NCBI GenBank assembly: GCA_963576475.1
Contig: OY754981.1
Coordinates: forward strand, 15,756,716 to 15,820,715
Direction: 5' to 3'
DNA length: 64,000 nucleotides
Source: Molanna angustata
Taxonomy: Eukaryota > Arthropoda > Insecta > Trichoptera > Molannidae
Below the pieces are notes generated by a model. That model had not been told where the DNA came from and did no database searches. It saw only the letters and a program-made list of their open reading frames with translations. This document shows, piece by piece, positions 19,021-30,719 of this stretch. Both the position numbers and the translations under genes were made by a program. Positions within the stretch are counted from its first letter, which is position 1; the number at the start of each line of letters is the position of its first letter.

Positions 19021-19025
19021 TTCTA

Positions 19026-19450
19026 TGCCTCATATCACTGCGTCATTGCTGATATACTCCTGCGTTATTGCGGATATGTGTTATTAAATAATATATCAAT
19101 ATCATAAAACCTTGTATTAAACTGCTTACAAATGCGTGGAAAGCATGAATTGATTCTATTATTAGTACTAAAGTGTGGCGTATGAAATAATTTTGAGTGC
19201 CTGCTTGTTCTATTTGGCACATGAAATACTTCACTTAGAAGCATCAAAACAGTTATTTATAACAGTTTTTTATTACTTGGGAAGCATCTTTATATACTAT
19301 TTTGTGTAGAAGTGAAAGGTCAATCTGGGTTTTTTGGTTCTCGAGGGATCCAAGGCCGTGAAGTCTTCTCGAATCTGTGTAGTTTAGAAAATGAAGGTGT
19401 GATTTGTAGTAGTTGATAGTTCTATGGTACTAGGTTGCATTTTTTAGTTC
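19026..19450 (-). pseudogene. LINE U-like ORF2 C-terminus, broken
   Basis: The minus strand carries SRRLHGLGSLENQKTQIDLS then LLHKIVYKDAS in one frame and FHVPNRTSRHSKLFHTPHFS, FPRICKQFN, YDIDILFNN in another. The order (SR..D...L.K, then F..P, then P.IC..FN...DI.F) matches the better-preserved copies at 29075 and 41170. Frameshifted and 5'-truncated. Confidence 0.75.
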
Positions 19451-19459
19451 AAGATTGCA

Positions 19460-20220
19460 CCAGTAATGCTATTTTATTCATTTAAGTCATGCTTTGAAGC
19501 ACCACCTTAGAATGATGCTTCCACTATTTTCTATTATCATCGTTTTCGGGTGTCCTGTAAGAGCCGGGAGTTTCAAAACCAAGACGAGACTGGTATATGG
19601 GTATGCACACACGTCTCGCGCTTCCTTTTAAAAGTTAAAGCACACCCGCATAGTTATCGCTAGTTAGTCCACATTTTGTAATATTTGCATTCCTTTTTTC
19701 TCATCCAAATTTAGCTCAAAGTTTTAGTTAGTTTTTTTTCATGTTATGAAACAAATATTTACTTTAAATTATAAATTATCATTTTGATAATCTTTCTTTT
19801 TCTAGTGGACAAAGATCCGAAAGGTATGTATTTTATATTTAGATATCAAATTATACAACTCCTTTAGTTGTAGTGTAAAACAGTTTAAAATATTAATAGT
19901 AAATCAATATTTTACTGATAATAATAAAAATAGTATTACTTCTTAAGTTTGGTTAAAAATTCGAAGAAAAAAGGCAGTAAATAAATAGCTTTATAAAACG
20001 TTTTTATAAAGCTATTTATTTATTGCGTTTGTTTTTGTTACTGCTCTAAGATAAACGATTTTAGTTCGCTTTGTGCAATTTTTAAAATAATTTTAAGTAT
20101 GCTTTATTTTCTGAAATAGTTAAAATATTTTTTTAAATCGAGTACTACCTGATGACAAGTCTGTTCCTTTTACGATAATAATAGTTATAATTTGCTATGA
20201 ATTAATTGTCATCATTTCCT
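19460..20220. other. Anonymous DNA with a short perfect palindrome
   Basis: 19978-19998 and 20002-20022 are perfect 21-base inverted repeats around CGT. TTCTAG|TGGAC...AAAG|GTATGT at 19801-19829 has splice-site-like edges around 18 bases; see findings. Nothing else is recognised. Confidence 0.45.
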
Positions 20221-20224
20221 GACC

Positions 20225-20545
20225 CTCTATCCAAGTTCATCCGGGGTCGGGCCTTCTAATCATCAGTCGCCATGATCTGCGACTCTAGGTCGTCTCCTGT
20301 GGGACACCTTGTGCCGCCAGCTCCCTCTCGATACTTGTCCACCATGTCGCCGGCGGTCTGCCTCTTCCTCGTGGTTTTGAGGGGATACCGAGTACAGTTT
20401 TGACGGAGTAGGTATCCTCCCTTCGCTTGATATGGCCATACTAACGCTGTCTGCCCTCTTTCAATTTCTCCTCTATTGGAGCTACCTTAAAAGATCCTCT
20501 GACGTACTCGTTGCGATCTCTATCTTTACTAAACCGTTACTATCT
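20225..20545 (-). pseudogene. RTE-type LINE C-terminus
   Basis: The minus strand encodes, with one stop, EYVRGSFKVAPIEEKLKEG, YGHIKRREDTYSVKTVLGI and PSKPRGRGRPPATWWTSIE followed by RELAAQGV. This GHI.RR...V...GKP RGRGRP..TW pattern is the end of RTE-like ORF2. It is 5'-truncated near 20545. Confidence 0.8.
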
Positions 20546-20774
20546 TTACTATACCTTAGTAGACGTCTAGTTAGAACAGGTTGAGAGGTTGTATAACGCT
20601 TGACAAACGCGTCATACCAAATATTTCAAAATGGCGGATACTTTCACACATGATCCGACGCATATTTGAGATTGACATAAAATGTTCTCACTTAAAACGT
20701 CTTTTCTGGTTATTCTTCATCGCAATCGTGTTCAAATTGACACAACACGGTATAACGCGGTGTTTATTTCCATT

Positions 20775-21151
20775 TCATCTTACTTATCTATATCGTAACC
20801 TATCGTATCGTATACCTATTGTAAGTAAGATGAAAATAAATGCCCTAAGGTGGTTCGGCCACATAGAAAGAATGAGCGATGACCGTCTGACAAAAAAAGT
20901 GTAAAAGGCTGATAAAAGAGGAACGAAAAGTAGAGGTCGGAAAAGTAGAGAAAAAGTTGGCACGATCACATAAATGGGATATTGAAAGATGGTGATGTTA
21001 GAAGTAAGAATAATAGAAGAGCGTGTATGAGACGATGTATGGACGTGAATGAAGCGAGGAATGTGTGTCAAGAGAGAGGAGTCTGGCGTTCGGTTCTCAC
21101 TGCCTACCCCAAATAGGGAAATGGCGTGATGGTATGGTATGGTATGGTATG
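20775..21151 (+). mobile_element. LINE S insertion with 13-bp target duplication
   Basis: GTTTATTTCCATT at 20762-20774 and 21152-21164 flanks the insert. The 3' part encodes MKINALRWFGHIERMSDDRL, then RRACMRRCMDVNEARNVCQ and VWRSVLTAYP, and ends GGCGTGATGGTATGGTATGGTATGGT. The first about 50 bases contain TCATCTTACTTA, the reverse complement of TAAGTAAGATGA at 20823-20834. A 5' inversion such as twin priming could make this. The frame has one stop after LTKKV. Confidence 0.85.
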
Positions 21152-21879
21152 GTTTATTTCCATTGCTCGATGTTACTAAACGTCAGTCATCTCAAAATTA
21201 CATGCATTTATCTATTTTTTGACATCTGTGAAACCAATGCGGCCATATGAAAAAAAAATTAGGGTGTTCGTAAACAATTCGGTGAACTATTCGGTCATAT
21301 CTTTGTTTTCGTTTATAAGTAAGATTTTTTAATATCGATTTTAGTCGTGTTTAACTAGTTGCGCATTTAGTAAGCCTTTAACAAAATCTAACAAGTAAGA
21401 CCGTAAACCTTCTGAATATTTCCAAGCCTTCCTGTCAGCAGCAACGTACTCCCATTCATCACAAACAATTATATTCCAATGTTTAAAAATCAATATTCTC
21501 TTTCCATAGAATATCTCTGGAATTCAGGTTTTCCTTTGGTACTGCCCGCTCTTAAGAATGAGATGTAGGGAAAGGCGATACAACGGTTTTTGGGTCAATT
21601 GAATTATGGTACTTAGCCAAGGAAACACAATCAAATTGGTGAATTCATTTGCATAATAACTTTATGCTGTCGATTATCCAACTGAGATACGATCGTAGAT
21701 TACTTTTGAATTCGCATCTTAGTAACAATCCATAACTTAATGTTGAGGTAAAACAGAACCGATCTACTATCGCTTAAGGTAAAACATTTGTCATTAACAT
21801 TACCTAAGTTTCGTCATAGACGTTTCATTAAGGAATTAATGTGACAAATTTGTAATCAAATGGTATATGATCAAGTTAA

Positions 21880-22025
21880 TAATGAAGGAATAATATGAAC
21901 GTCTATGTATGGTGGAAGCAGAATGCCCAGGATAGAGAAATGTAAAACCCAGGAAGAGGCCTACATCCAGCAGTCGAGTGAAAGGGGCTAAAAAGAAGAA
22001 GATGTAAGACAAAAAAAAACGGAAG
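21880..22025 (+). mobile_element. LINE T extreme 3' end
   Basis: GGTGGAAGCAGAATGCCCAG, GATAGAGAAATG, AACCCAGGAAGAGGCCTACA, TCCAGCAGTCGAGTGAAAGG and AAAAAGAAGAAGATG match the same stretch at 29880-29970. About 140 bp remain. Confidence 0.75.
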
Positions 22026-22221
22026 AAAGCAGGGATGGGCAAAATTTTAGAACAGAGAGCCAGATTCAGAAAATCAAAGTGAAGTTCAATACTTAGTTCC
22101 CTTATAACACTTTCACAACAAATACAAAGAAATAAATACGTATATTTTTATTATTTGACAAAAATAAAATATTTTTCATTTATTTAATAATATTGCATAT
22201 TGCCGCGCAGCAATGTGCAAT

Positions 22222-22625
22222 GTGTAAGCAATATTTATTCTGACATAATTTTAAGCTATTTCATACTAACATTAAAATTTCATATTGTAGAAACATAAAC
22301 CATCATGGCATATCCCAAAATGTGAGGTAACCAGCGAGAGGTGTGCCGGTGTACATTAAAGCATTACACAAGCGTTTCACACACCGAAAAGGCATTATAC
22401 TCAGCATGTAAAAAGCTATATTATATAATTTCAGCAATATTTATTCCGACATAATTTTTAGCAATTTCATACTAACATTGAAATTTCATATTGTACAAAC
22501 ATACAAACCATCATGGCAAATCCCACAATGTAGGGTAGCCAGCGACAGGTGTGCTGGTGTACATTAAAGCATTACACAATCGTCTATCTCCATACCCCGA
22601 AAAGGCACTATACTCAGCATGGAAT
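22222..22625 (+). repeat. Tandem duplication of a roughly 205-bp unit
   Basis: Two diverged units (about 22222-22427 and 22428-22625) share CATACTAACATT.AAATTTCA, ACCATCATGGCA.ATCCCA, CCAGCGA.AGGTGTGC.GGTG, ACATTAAAGCATTACACAA, CCGAAAAGGCA.TATACTCAGC. No ORF. Origin unknown. Confidence 0.75.
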
Positions 22626-22629
22626 AACC

Positions 22630-25290
22630 TCATTGCTTAACTCTATGTGAGATGCTATTTTGCCTGTTGTATTTTGTTATTTTTTTTATTTTTCGGGACA
22701 CTTGAAAACGTTTATTGAAAAGAGTGGAAGCACAATTCCAAGCCGGTGCTTCATTTTACATATTAAATGTAGAATACACAGCTCAGAATAAATCTGAGTT
22801 CATTCCTAAATTAAGTGTCTTGTCACTTTTAGAGTAAATTTATCAAAAGCTTTATGCAAAGTGACATTTTTATATACTCTTTAAATTCTTTGATAAAATA
22901 CAACACATTAAATTTAACTGTGAAAATTTCACGGTTCTCTGAAGAAAAACGGCTGTTTATTTTATTTCCGAATTACGCTTCTAAAAGTTAATTGTGCTTA
23001 ATGGTCGATAAACACGTTTCAACTTTATATTTTCGAAGATTTCCATAATATAAAGAAAAAAATAAATATTAATATATTTTTCACTCTCTAAGTTGGTGTT
23101 TTTTATATACCTATAATTAAAATGAAAATTAAAATAAGTAAGTACTTCAATCTGTATAAAAAAAACTCAAGAAAAAGTAAAATTGTGTTCCATATTGAAT
23201 TGTTTTTTGATTTTTTTAGAGCTGAATTTTGTAGTAACTTTGAATGTAATACTGTTTTTAAGTTGTCAATATATGCAAGCACTCTACAAATGTCCCGTAA
23301 ACGAATGGACATAATAAATTATCGAATCTTTGAAAAATACTATTTACTTATATGGATTATTTTTTAGTTTTCAAACCTTTTACATATATTATATTGGATA
23401 GATTTTTCAAATATCATATTGGTAAAAAGCAACATTTTTCCTCAATTTTAATATGTTTCCAACTTTTATTAAAAAGCATTCCATTCGATTACAGTAAATG
23501 ACATTTTTGTAAGTATATGATACATTGAGTAATATAAATCTCTACCAGCATATATACGACGTGAAAATACAAATTCTATGCAATGAAAATGTGCAAAAAA
23601 TATGAAAGTATGGAATGAAACAAAGTTCAACATACCATATCCTTTGAACATACCACATTCGAAATGTATGAGTTTTAAAGTTGAGAGCAGCAACTGTGAC
23701 TTTATATACTTAGATAGAAAAATAATTACATAGATATGGTAAATGTATATATTTTTTATTTGATCAGTTTCTACCACGCATATGTACTATGTTAATTTGT
23801 TGTGCTGATTTTGGATGCCTTATTACACACATCTGCTAATTTTGGAATTTGAATAATAAACATGTTTCTCATTTGTACCGAGTGGCTGATGTTATGAATT
23901 TATTGATTATATAATCAAGTATATATTTGAACTACGTGCACATAATTTAAAAACATAATCAGAATTATGAAATTTCGTTAGTCGAATTTGTTCGTGTACC
24001 TATGTATATTAAAATATTCATAAAGTGTCATCAATATTGTTTCTTTAAATTAGGTCAACCTGGGGAAAAACAAGTGATTGAGTTGCTAAAGAAGATTCAA
24101 ACAACTCCTTTATTTATTTTTTATTTATTTTCATCCCCATTTCCTTTACTCCACGATGTTTCTCAGTTGTCTAAAAAAGATGGTAAAGAATATAATATAT
24201 TTGATGATGTTTACGCAAACACAATAAATATTTATAATGTATAAAGTTGTGTACGTTCCAATCCATTTATATATTAACCTGAAAGACATAAAACATTTTT
24301 GTACCCTAAATATAGATCAGTTGAGGATAAATCTTAGTTCAGAAAATATAAAAGTTTACGGAAAAAGAAATGAGTGATTAAATTAACGTTATTAATTTTT
24401 TTATTTTAACGTTACAGAATTTTATGCTCGTATTTGAATGACAATGCTATTGAAAATTAATTCAGTCAATAATTAATTATTTTTCTCAAGCAGTTAACAT
24501 TTATTAATAGGCAAAAAAAAACAAGAAAATGTAGCAACTTGCTGTAAAAACACAGAAAAATGCGGTTTACTCTTAGGTTTACTGTTTGAGTTAATTGAAT
24601 TGAAGATTATCCGAAATTTTTTTATTGGATATCGTTACAAAAATAAAAAAAAATATCGATCATAATAAGATTATCCCTTTATGTGTGATACTTTAACTGA
24701 AGAGTAAGGCACGATCGTATTTTTTAAAAGAAAATAATCACGACACATTGTGGTACATACTATGTATATACACAATATTTCGATTCATGATTAATATGAG
24801 ACAGATGTACTGTGGTTCTATTATATGATAAATTATGATTAAGTTGTCAGTCTTCGTGGGTCTTGTTGGATTTCTGCTCTGAGTTCGATTCCCAGTGGAG
24901 ACTCAATTATTTTCAATTGGGTGTGTGTTAAGTAATATATTTGAAATAGTATATTTGAAATAGGTAGTTTACCACCATTTGAATCATCTATGGAAAATTT
25001 AATTGCTATGTTTGTGTTTATTTCATAATGCATTTTTTCTTAGGTTTGTTTAACTATAAGGTACAACTCTTGAATAAAGAAATACATAGTAGGTAGATGC
25101 CTGTCAGTTGCCTAAAAACCAATTCATGTATCCAGAATGTGGCGACATGTTATTAGGTTCATGATACTTATTTTTTGACATAGTAGGTACCTATTATCAG
25201 AAGAGCATTATAAAATAAAAATGAAATAAAATGATTTTAAAGTTTTTGTGTTAACAGAGGGAAATCCATTTTAAAATTAATAAACAAATG
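22630..25290. other. AT-rich DNA with a decayed SINE-1
   Basis: Mostly anonymous. Between about 24870 and 25235, SINE-1 pieces appear out of place: GAGTTCGATTCCCAGTGGAGACTC, ATTGGGTGTGTGTTAAGTAAT, GATGCCTGTCAGTTGCC, CCAGAATGTGGCGACATG. They are interrupted by unrelated sequence, so the copy is old and rearranged. The 24054-24182 stretch is open with an acceptor-like TTTAAATTAG upstream; see findings. Confidence 0.45.
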
Positions 25291-25294
25291 TACC

Positions 25295-25472
25295 AAAATA
25301 TTTTTCCACAAAATTCAATTGCAATGACCAGATGTTTTCGTTAGGTGACTCGGCATTTTCAAGGTCAAAAATCAAACTAACCAAATCATCCACTTTACAC
25401 CTTGATAATGCCGAGTCGCTTCGGCGAAGACGTTGGGTCAATGTATTCGAATTTTTGTGGAAAAATACTTTG
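25295..25472. mobile_element. Foldback element, about 70-bp arms
   Basis: The left arm (AATATTTTTCCACAAAA...GACTCGGCATTTTCAAGGT) and right arm (ACCTTGATAATGCCGAGTC...TTTTTGTGGAAAAATA) pair at roughly 80% around a loop of about 35 bases. It is probably a small MITE. A hairpin RNA source is possible. Confidence 0.65.
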
Positions 25473-26202
25473 TTCATTAATTTAATGAAATAAAAAATAA
25501 TTATTAATATTAATCATTTATTTAAACACTATGAAAGTTTTTTATTTTAGATCAAGTCTCAAATATTTTAAAGTTTATAGTCCAGTGATTTAATATTATA
25601 ATACAACATAAGACGCTATATCTGTACCAATGTGTAAATCGAATTTCCATCATCAAGTAGGTATACATCTTTACTCCGAGTATTGTTGACAAGTATTTTA
25701 AAGACCATTATCTCCCATAAAAGAATGGACCCTAAAAGAAATATAAATGATTGAATTTTCTACTCGGCATTTTTTTCTCGGAATTATCTCGAAATTTTTC
25801 CCCGAGCAATGGGAAAAATGTTGTTTTTTTTTCCATCTTCAAAAACAAACCCAGTAATTCAAAACAAACACGTTACCGACGCATCGAACAATATTACCGC
25901 TATGTTGAATAAATTGAATCAACTTTCAGGAATATTTTTTCATGCCTCGTGTAAAAAGGTGTTTTAATAATAATATTTTATATGTAAAACACAATACGAT
26001 TGAAACTCCGTAGACAATTTGTTTACAATAAAAGGAGTTCCTACATACGTAATGCGGGCCTTACAATAGATGATCCCTTTTTTATTCCGATATATCGACA
26101 TTAAACAATTTACAAATTTCGTTAGAATTAGCTATCGTAAAATCGTCTTTTTTTATTTTCTTAATTCAATGATTTTGGGAATCAATACCAATATATGTAA
26201 AA

Positions 26203-26870
26203 ACGAGTGGGTAGTGGCCAAAACTAAACTCTCCACACCATAGTAAGCGTTTATTTTTTTCTTGAAATGTTGACAATCTCTAAATGCATTTTTATGAAAA
26301 ACATTTATACTAGATTCTTAAACATATACAAGATTCCCAGAGGATAAAAGTTTTCACAGTACACCAAACACACAAACACATTGTCACCAAACTCATATTA
26401 TGCACTTTCTACATGATACATGTTGAGAAATTTTAAGGAAAATTCCATTACTAGCAAGATGAGCACGTACGAGACAGTGTATCAATGTTGATGTGGCGAT
26501 GTATATGTGTCAAGATAGAAGAATGCGGTGTTAAGTTCTCACTGCCTACCCCTTGAGGAAGATAAAAGTGGAGAGTATAAAATACATACACATACAATAT
26601 CAATATGAAGTTGATCACTCAATTATCACATACAGAAGCTCTTTTATTTTAGTTATATACATTTTTCATACAAATATGAAATTTATTTTACATTGATATG
26701 GCAAACCATAGATTTTTACTCTCCACACTATGGAATAGGGGAGAGTCATGATTTCGCAAAATTTAAACGTTTTTTTACATCAATTTCTCAATGGGTATCA
26801 TGTAGAGAATGTACACTATGAGTTTCGTCGTGATGTGTTTGTGTGTATGGCGTATACGCCGTACGCCGTA
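26203..26870 (+). mobile_element. Family-J element, copy 1 (family-B-like ends, captured LINE S tail)
   Basis: It starts AACGAGTGGGTAGTGGCCAA then ACTCTCCACACCATAGTAAGCG. At 26452-26580 it holds a LINE S 3' fragment (CAATGTTGATGTGGCG...TGTGTCAAGATAGAAGAATG...CTCACTGCCTACCCC). ACTCTCCACACTATGGAATA recurs at 26718. The part 26780-26850 (GGTATCATGTAGAGAATG) is an inverted copy of the left part, giving a partial foldback. 58081-58600 has the same arrangement, including the captured LINE piece. Confidence 0.65.
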
Positions 26871-26874
26871 GCAT

Positions 26875-28035
26875 TTATCTTTTTTGTGTCCTCTCTACAG
26901 CCCAAACTATAAGTCCGATCGACTTCATATTAACATCATATGTGTAAAGTGCAAAGACCTAGAGCTGATTAGTTTTCCGTAGACAACTTTTGATTTCTTC
27001 TCTATGAATTCATCATTTACGTTGTTTTTTTTGTGTCCTCTCTGCAGCCCAAACTATAAGTCCGATTGACTTCATATTGATATCATATATGTTAAGTCCA
27101 TAAACTTAGAGCTGATTAGTTTTCCATAGATAACGGTTCATTTTTTTCAATGTTTCTTTATGATTTCATCTATTAAAACTGAAAAAATGCTCTCACGACC
27201 TGGAAATTAGAGATATTTTAATTTGGTTTCATCTATTTATACAACACCAAGAATCTTCATAAAATTGTATTCAAAGTTGGTCAATGTTAAAAGAAAAATA
27301 TTCAACGGTTTCAAAAATTATATTTTATTTTATGGATTTTTGTATGAAACTTATATGTAACAAGAGAATTTTTTTATGTTTGGCAATGTTCAGTTCTTTG
27401 ATTTCATATTGATATTAGAATATTAATAGCTTGAACTTAGAACTGATTAGCTTTTCATAGATATCTTAAAATTTCTTCATATGATATCACGTGTCAAAAT
27501 TGTCAAAATGCTCTAACGCTCTTTGAAACAAAATTTATCTGCTTTTATTAAAATATTTCATACAACATAAGCATTCTTCACCATACTGCATTAATAGTTT
27601 GTTTATCTTAACATAAAAATATACTATCGTCAGAAAATTTATAATCCTGGAAGTAACATTTAGAATGAATAAAAATGTATATAATTATATAAATTTCTTA
27701 TGTATGGAAAAGTTTAGTAATTTGATTTCATGTAATAATTTAAAGAGCTTGAACATAGAACTGATTAGCTTTTCATAAATAACAAAAAAATTCTTCATAT
27801 GATATCACGTGTCAAAATTGTTAAAATGCTCTAACGTCCTTTAAAACAAAATTTATCTGCTTTTATTAAAATATTTCATACAACATATTTTAAGCATTCT
27901 ACACCATACTGCATTAATAGTTTGTCTATCTTAACATAAAAATATACTATCGTTAAAAAAATTATATTCCTGGTAGTAAAATTTAGTATGAATAAAAATG
28001 TAATTAGATAAATTTCTTATGTATGGAAAAGTTCA
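26875..28035 (+). repeat. Tandem array of two unit sizes
   Basis: Two units of about 150 bp (26878 and 27031) begin TTTTTTGTGTCCTCTCT.CAG, CCCAAACTATAAGTCCGAT, GACTTCATATT, and share AGAGCTGATTAGTTTTCC. They grade into units of about 310-325 bp (27410-27715, 27720-28035) that share ACTGATTAGCTTTTCATA, TTCTTCATATGATATCACGT, GTCAAAATTGT.AAAATGCTC and CATACTGCATTAATAGTTTG. The whole runs directly into repeat A copy 3. Confidence 0.75.
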
Positions 28036-28498
28036 GTAACTGCCTATATTTCCAATTTTTTTAAAAATATCGAAAAAGCCGAAATACCCCAACTAGATAA
28101 TTTAATTTTCTATAAAAATTTTGACATTGTATTAATAAGCACATCTTAATTTTTTTTTAACAATTTATATAAAAATTGAATTTAGTGACGACATTGCTTC
28201 ATACAATTTGTATGACTGTAGCCTACATACAATATCTAAGAAGAAGAATAGTTTGATACTAATCTCCAAACATACATACATACCATCATGCTGTTTTCAT
28301 ATTCTGGGTAAGATCAAAGAACTGACCTCCATACTATCCTATCTTGACATACATACCTAGGTACATGTGTTGTATAGAAAACCAAATATCTTAAAATATT
28401 AAATAATTTGTATTGATGTGTTTATAGTTTGGTACTTATTCTTCAACTATACATTCTATCGCTATCGATAGTTGGATCTCATGTGTTATATGCAACTA
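28036..28498 (+). repeat. Interspersed repeat family A, copy 3
   Basis: It begins at CTGCCTATATTTCCAATTTT and runs through GAATTTAGTGACGACATTGC, the LINE S tail relic (ACATACATACATACCATCAT...CTTGACATACATAC) and the end CTCATGTGTTATATGCAACTA. The 5' half present in copy 1 is absent, replaced by the tandem array. Confidence 0.75.
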
Positions 28499-28842
28499 AA
28501 AATTAAAAATTATGTCTGTATAACGAGTATTTCAAATTTGTTGATATCTTTTGTTTCATTGTAAAATGTTAAAATGTTACATTTTCATACATTCTAATAC
28601 AATGCCTCATAAATAAGAATACAATAAGTACAAATAAAACTAGATGAGGAGTTTTGGAAAGTTGAAACACATATTCGGTATCAAGGAAATACCGAATAAC
28701 CTGAAAGCCTAAGTGTTCAATTATTGTTTTTTGCCAGTGACAACATACGGTCTTGAAACCATGCCTCTTACTGCCAGAAGTCTCCACAAACTTAAATGTA
28801 CTCAACGAGTAATGGAAACACAAATGTTGGGCATATTGTGAC

Positions 28843-29072
28843 TCAGTTGGTTAGGTATCTGACTGCTGATCCAAGGGTCCCGGGTTCGATTCCCGGTGGA
28901 GACACAGTTTTTAATTGTGTTTTCAGTCTGGATCTGTGAGACGATTAATATCGCAAGTCTCCAGAATGTGGCAACTTGTTATTGGGTGCATGTTAAAATA
29001 ATATTTGACATAGTACCTGTTAGTTGCCCGAGAAGTAAAAAATAGAATAAATAGAATAGAATAGAATAGAAT
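28843..29072 (+). mobile_element. SINE-1 copy 3 (best preserved)
   Basis: A box TGACTCAGTTGG, B box GGGTTCGATTCCC, then GTGGAGACACAGTTTTTAAT, TCTGGATCTGTGAGACG, CCAGAATGTGGCAACTTG, ATTTGACATAGTACCTG, TTAGTTGCCCGAGAAG, and an (AATAG)n tail. The tRNA-like head lacks a convincing anticodon arm. Transcription by RNA polymerase III is inferred from the boxes. Confidence 0.9.
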
Positions 29073-29074
29073 AT

Positions 29075-29688
29075 CCTTGATAGACCGAATACGATACGAG
29101 GAAATATGGCCGATCAATCTCTCTTATATAAGGTAATAAACAATTATTTTGACTCTTCTGAACTAATAAGCTTTATACCACTCAGAGTTTCTGGAAGAAC
29201 TACCAGACGGCCCGGATTGTTTCATGTTCCTCTTTGTAGAACGAACTATCGGAAGTTTTCAACTATCCCTCGAATTTGGCGACAATATAATATGTTAATA
29301 TTAATGATATAAACATATTTTTCCTTTCTTATAATCAATTCCGGGTGAGGGTTAGGTGCGAGTGCGGATGGATATTATAATGACGAAAGGTGTTGTGACA
29401 TACCATAGTTTCTCTAACTATCACATTCCTCCACTTTTCTATTTCTATTCCTACAGTTCCTCCCCCATCTTCGTCATTATCCTTGTTGCTTTTGTCATGT
29501 ATATATATATTTTTTTAGTTTATAATATATTATATTAATATTTTTTTCTGAATCAACTGTAAATACATACTTTGTGGACAGTTTTTTTGGCCTTGATTTA
29601 TTACTCATTGTTTTATATTCATATTAGTTAATACCTAATGCTGTTATTTTCCCTAAGAAACCAAATAAATAAATAAATATGACGCCGG
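29075..29688 (+). pseudogene. LINE U-like ORF2 C-terminus
   Basis: An open stretch reads MADQSLLYKVINNYFDSSEL, then PLRVSGRTTRRPGLFHVPLC and YRKFSTIPRIWRQYN, closely parallel to the copy at 41170 (LLYKFVNNKFDSPEL, RTTRQ..IFYIP, RKYSTVPRI). A 3' UTR of about 350 bp ends in (AAATA)n at 29688. The start is truncated next to the SINE-1 tail. Confidence 0.8.
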
Positions 29689-30092
29689 TCAAAGATCACA
29701 GGTATTGCAGAAAGAGTGGGAAGGCTAAAATGGCAATGGGCATGTCATGTGGCAAGACAGAGGGATAATAGGTGGACCCCCAAAATCCTGAATTGGAGAC
29801 CCAATCATAATAGAAGAAGTGAAGTGTAGGGAAACCACAGAGGAGATGGACTGACGATATTGACGAACTAGTAGGACATGGGTGGAAGTAGAGTGCCCAG
29901 GATAGAGAGAAATGGAAAACCCAGGAAGAGGCTTATATCCAGCAGTAGAGTGAAAGGGTTAAAAAGAAGAAGAAGAATAAGAGGAGATTTTATACCAATT
30001 TTATGATTTTTTTGTCATGTTGTAGTATTGAATTTGATTAATTTTATATAGAATTTATAAATATTGGAAATCAATATATACTTATAAATTAA

Positions 30093-30716
30093 GGGGGGAC
30101 TGCTGCCAACGTACCTATTTCTTATCCAATCGTTTTGAAAAAAATAATTTAGATAGTTTAAATATATCTTTACCTTTTGATAATATTCTGTATAAATTCT
30201 TCTAGAAAAATAATGGCAAATCCCGATTTTCAACGTTCATCTTATATTTTTAATAAAATATAAGGCGTAGTTAGTTTAATTAAAAAAGACAAAAATATCT
30301 AGAAAAATATGATGTGGTTTAGTAAATAAACCTAATAAACATTTATTTTCCATTCAGCGCCATTGCGAAACAAAAGTTTTTCTGGTTTATTAACTTAACC
30401 TGATGCATTAATGCAACGTTCCATCGTATTTCCCAGATATTTTGATCTTTAATTTATAAATAAAATATGCTCTATGTATGTATAACGTATACCTTATAGT
30501 TTTTTTATAAATTTTAGATAAATGTCAAAAATCGGGGTATGCTTATTATTTTCGTACAAGAATATATACAGAACATAATTAAAAACTTTAAAAGGTTTAT
30601 TTTTCTTCATTAATATTCAAATTAACTAGGTTAATTTTTTTTCAAAATGATTTGATTTTGTAGTAATGATGCAAATTCAAATTGAAAAAATAGGTACGTT
30701 GGCAGCAGTCACCCTT
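30093..30716. mobile_element. piggyBac-type MITE with TTAA target duplication
   Basis: TTAA at 30089-30092 and 30717-30720 flanks 624 bp. The ends are inverted: GGGGGGACTGCTGCCAACG at left and CGTTGGCAGCAGTCACCC at right, continuing as ACCTATTT/AAATAGGT. Further inward, ATTCTTCTAGAAAAATAATG and CCCGATTTT pair with AAAATCGGGG and TTATTTTCGTACAAGAAT, so the inverted arms may exceed 150 bp with divergence. TTAA duplication is the piggyBac signature. No transposase ORF is present. Confidence 0.8.
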
Positions 30717-30719
30717 TTA

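Larger units (their letters stand above)
28690..29965 (+). pseudogene. LINE T C-terminal region, split by insertions
   Basis: The first piece, 28690-28842, reads VTTYGLETMPLTARSLHKLK then CTQRVMETQMLGI. The second, about 29690-29965, gives in mixed frames RLKWQWACHVARQRDNRWTP, KILNWRPNHNRRS, RPQRRWTDDI.ELVGHGWK and AQDREKWKTQEEAYIQQ, ending in AAAAAGAAGAAGAAGAA. Together they are consecutive parts of one LINE protein. Between them sit SINE-1 (28843-29072) and another LINE (29075-29688). Confidence 0.8.

Noticed and set aside
29356..29538. Short Phe/Tyr-rich open frame
   Set aside because: It lies in the 3' UTR of a LINE fragment; no motif.
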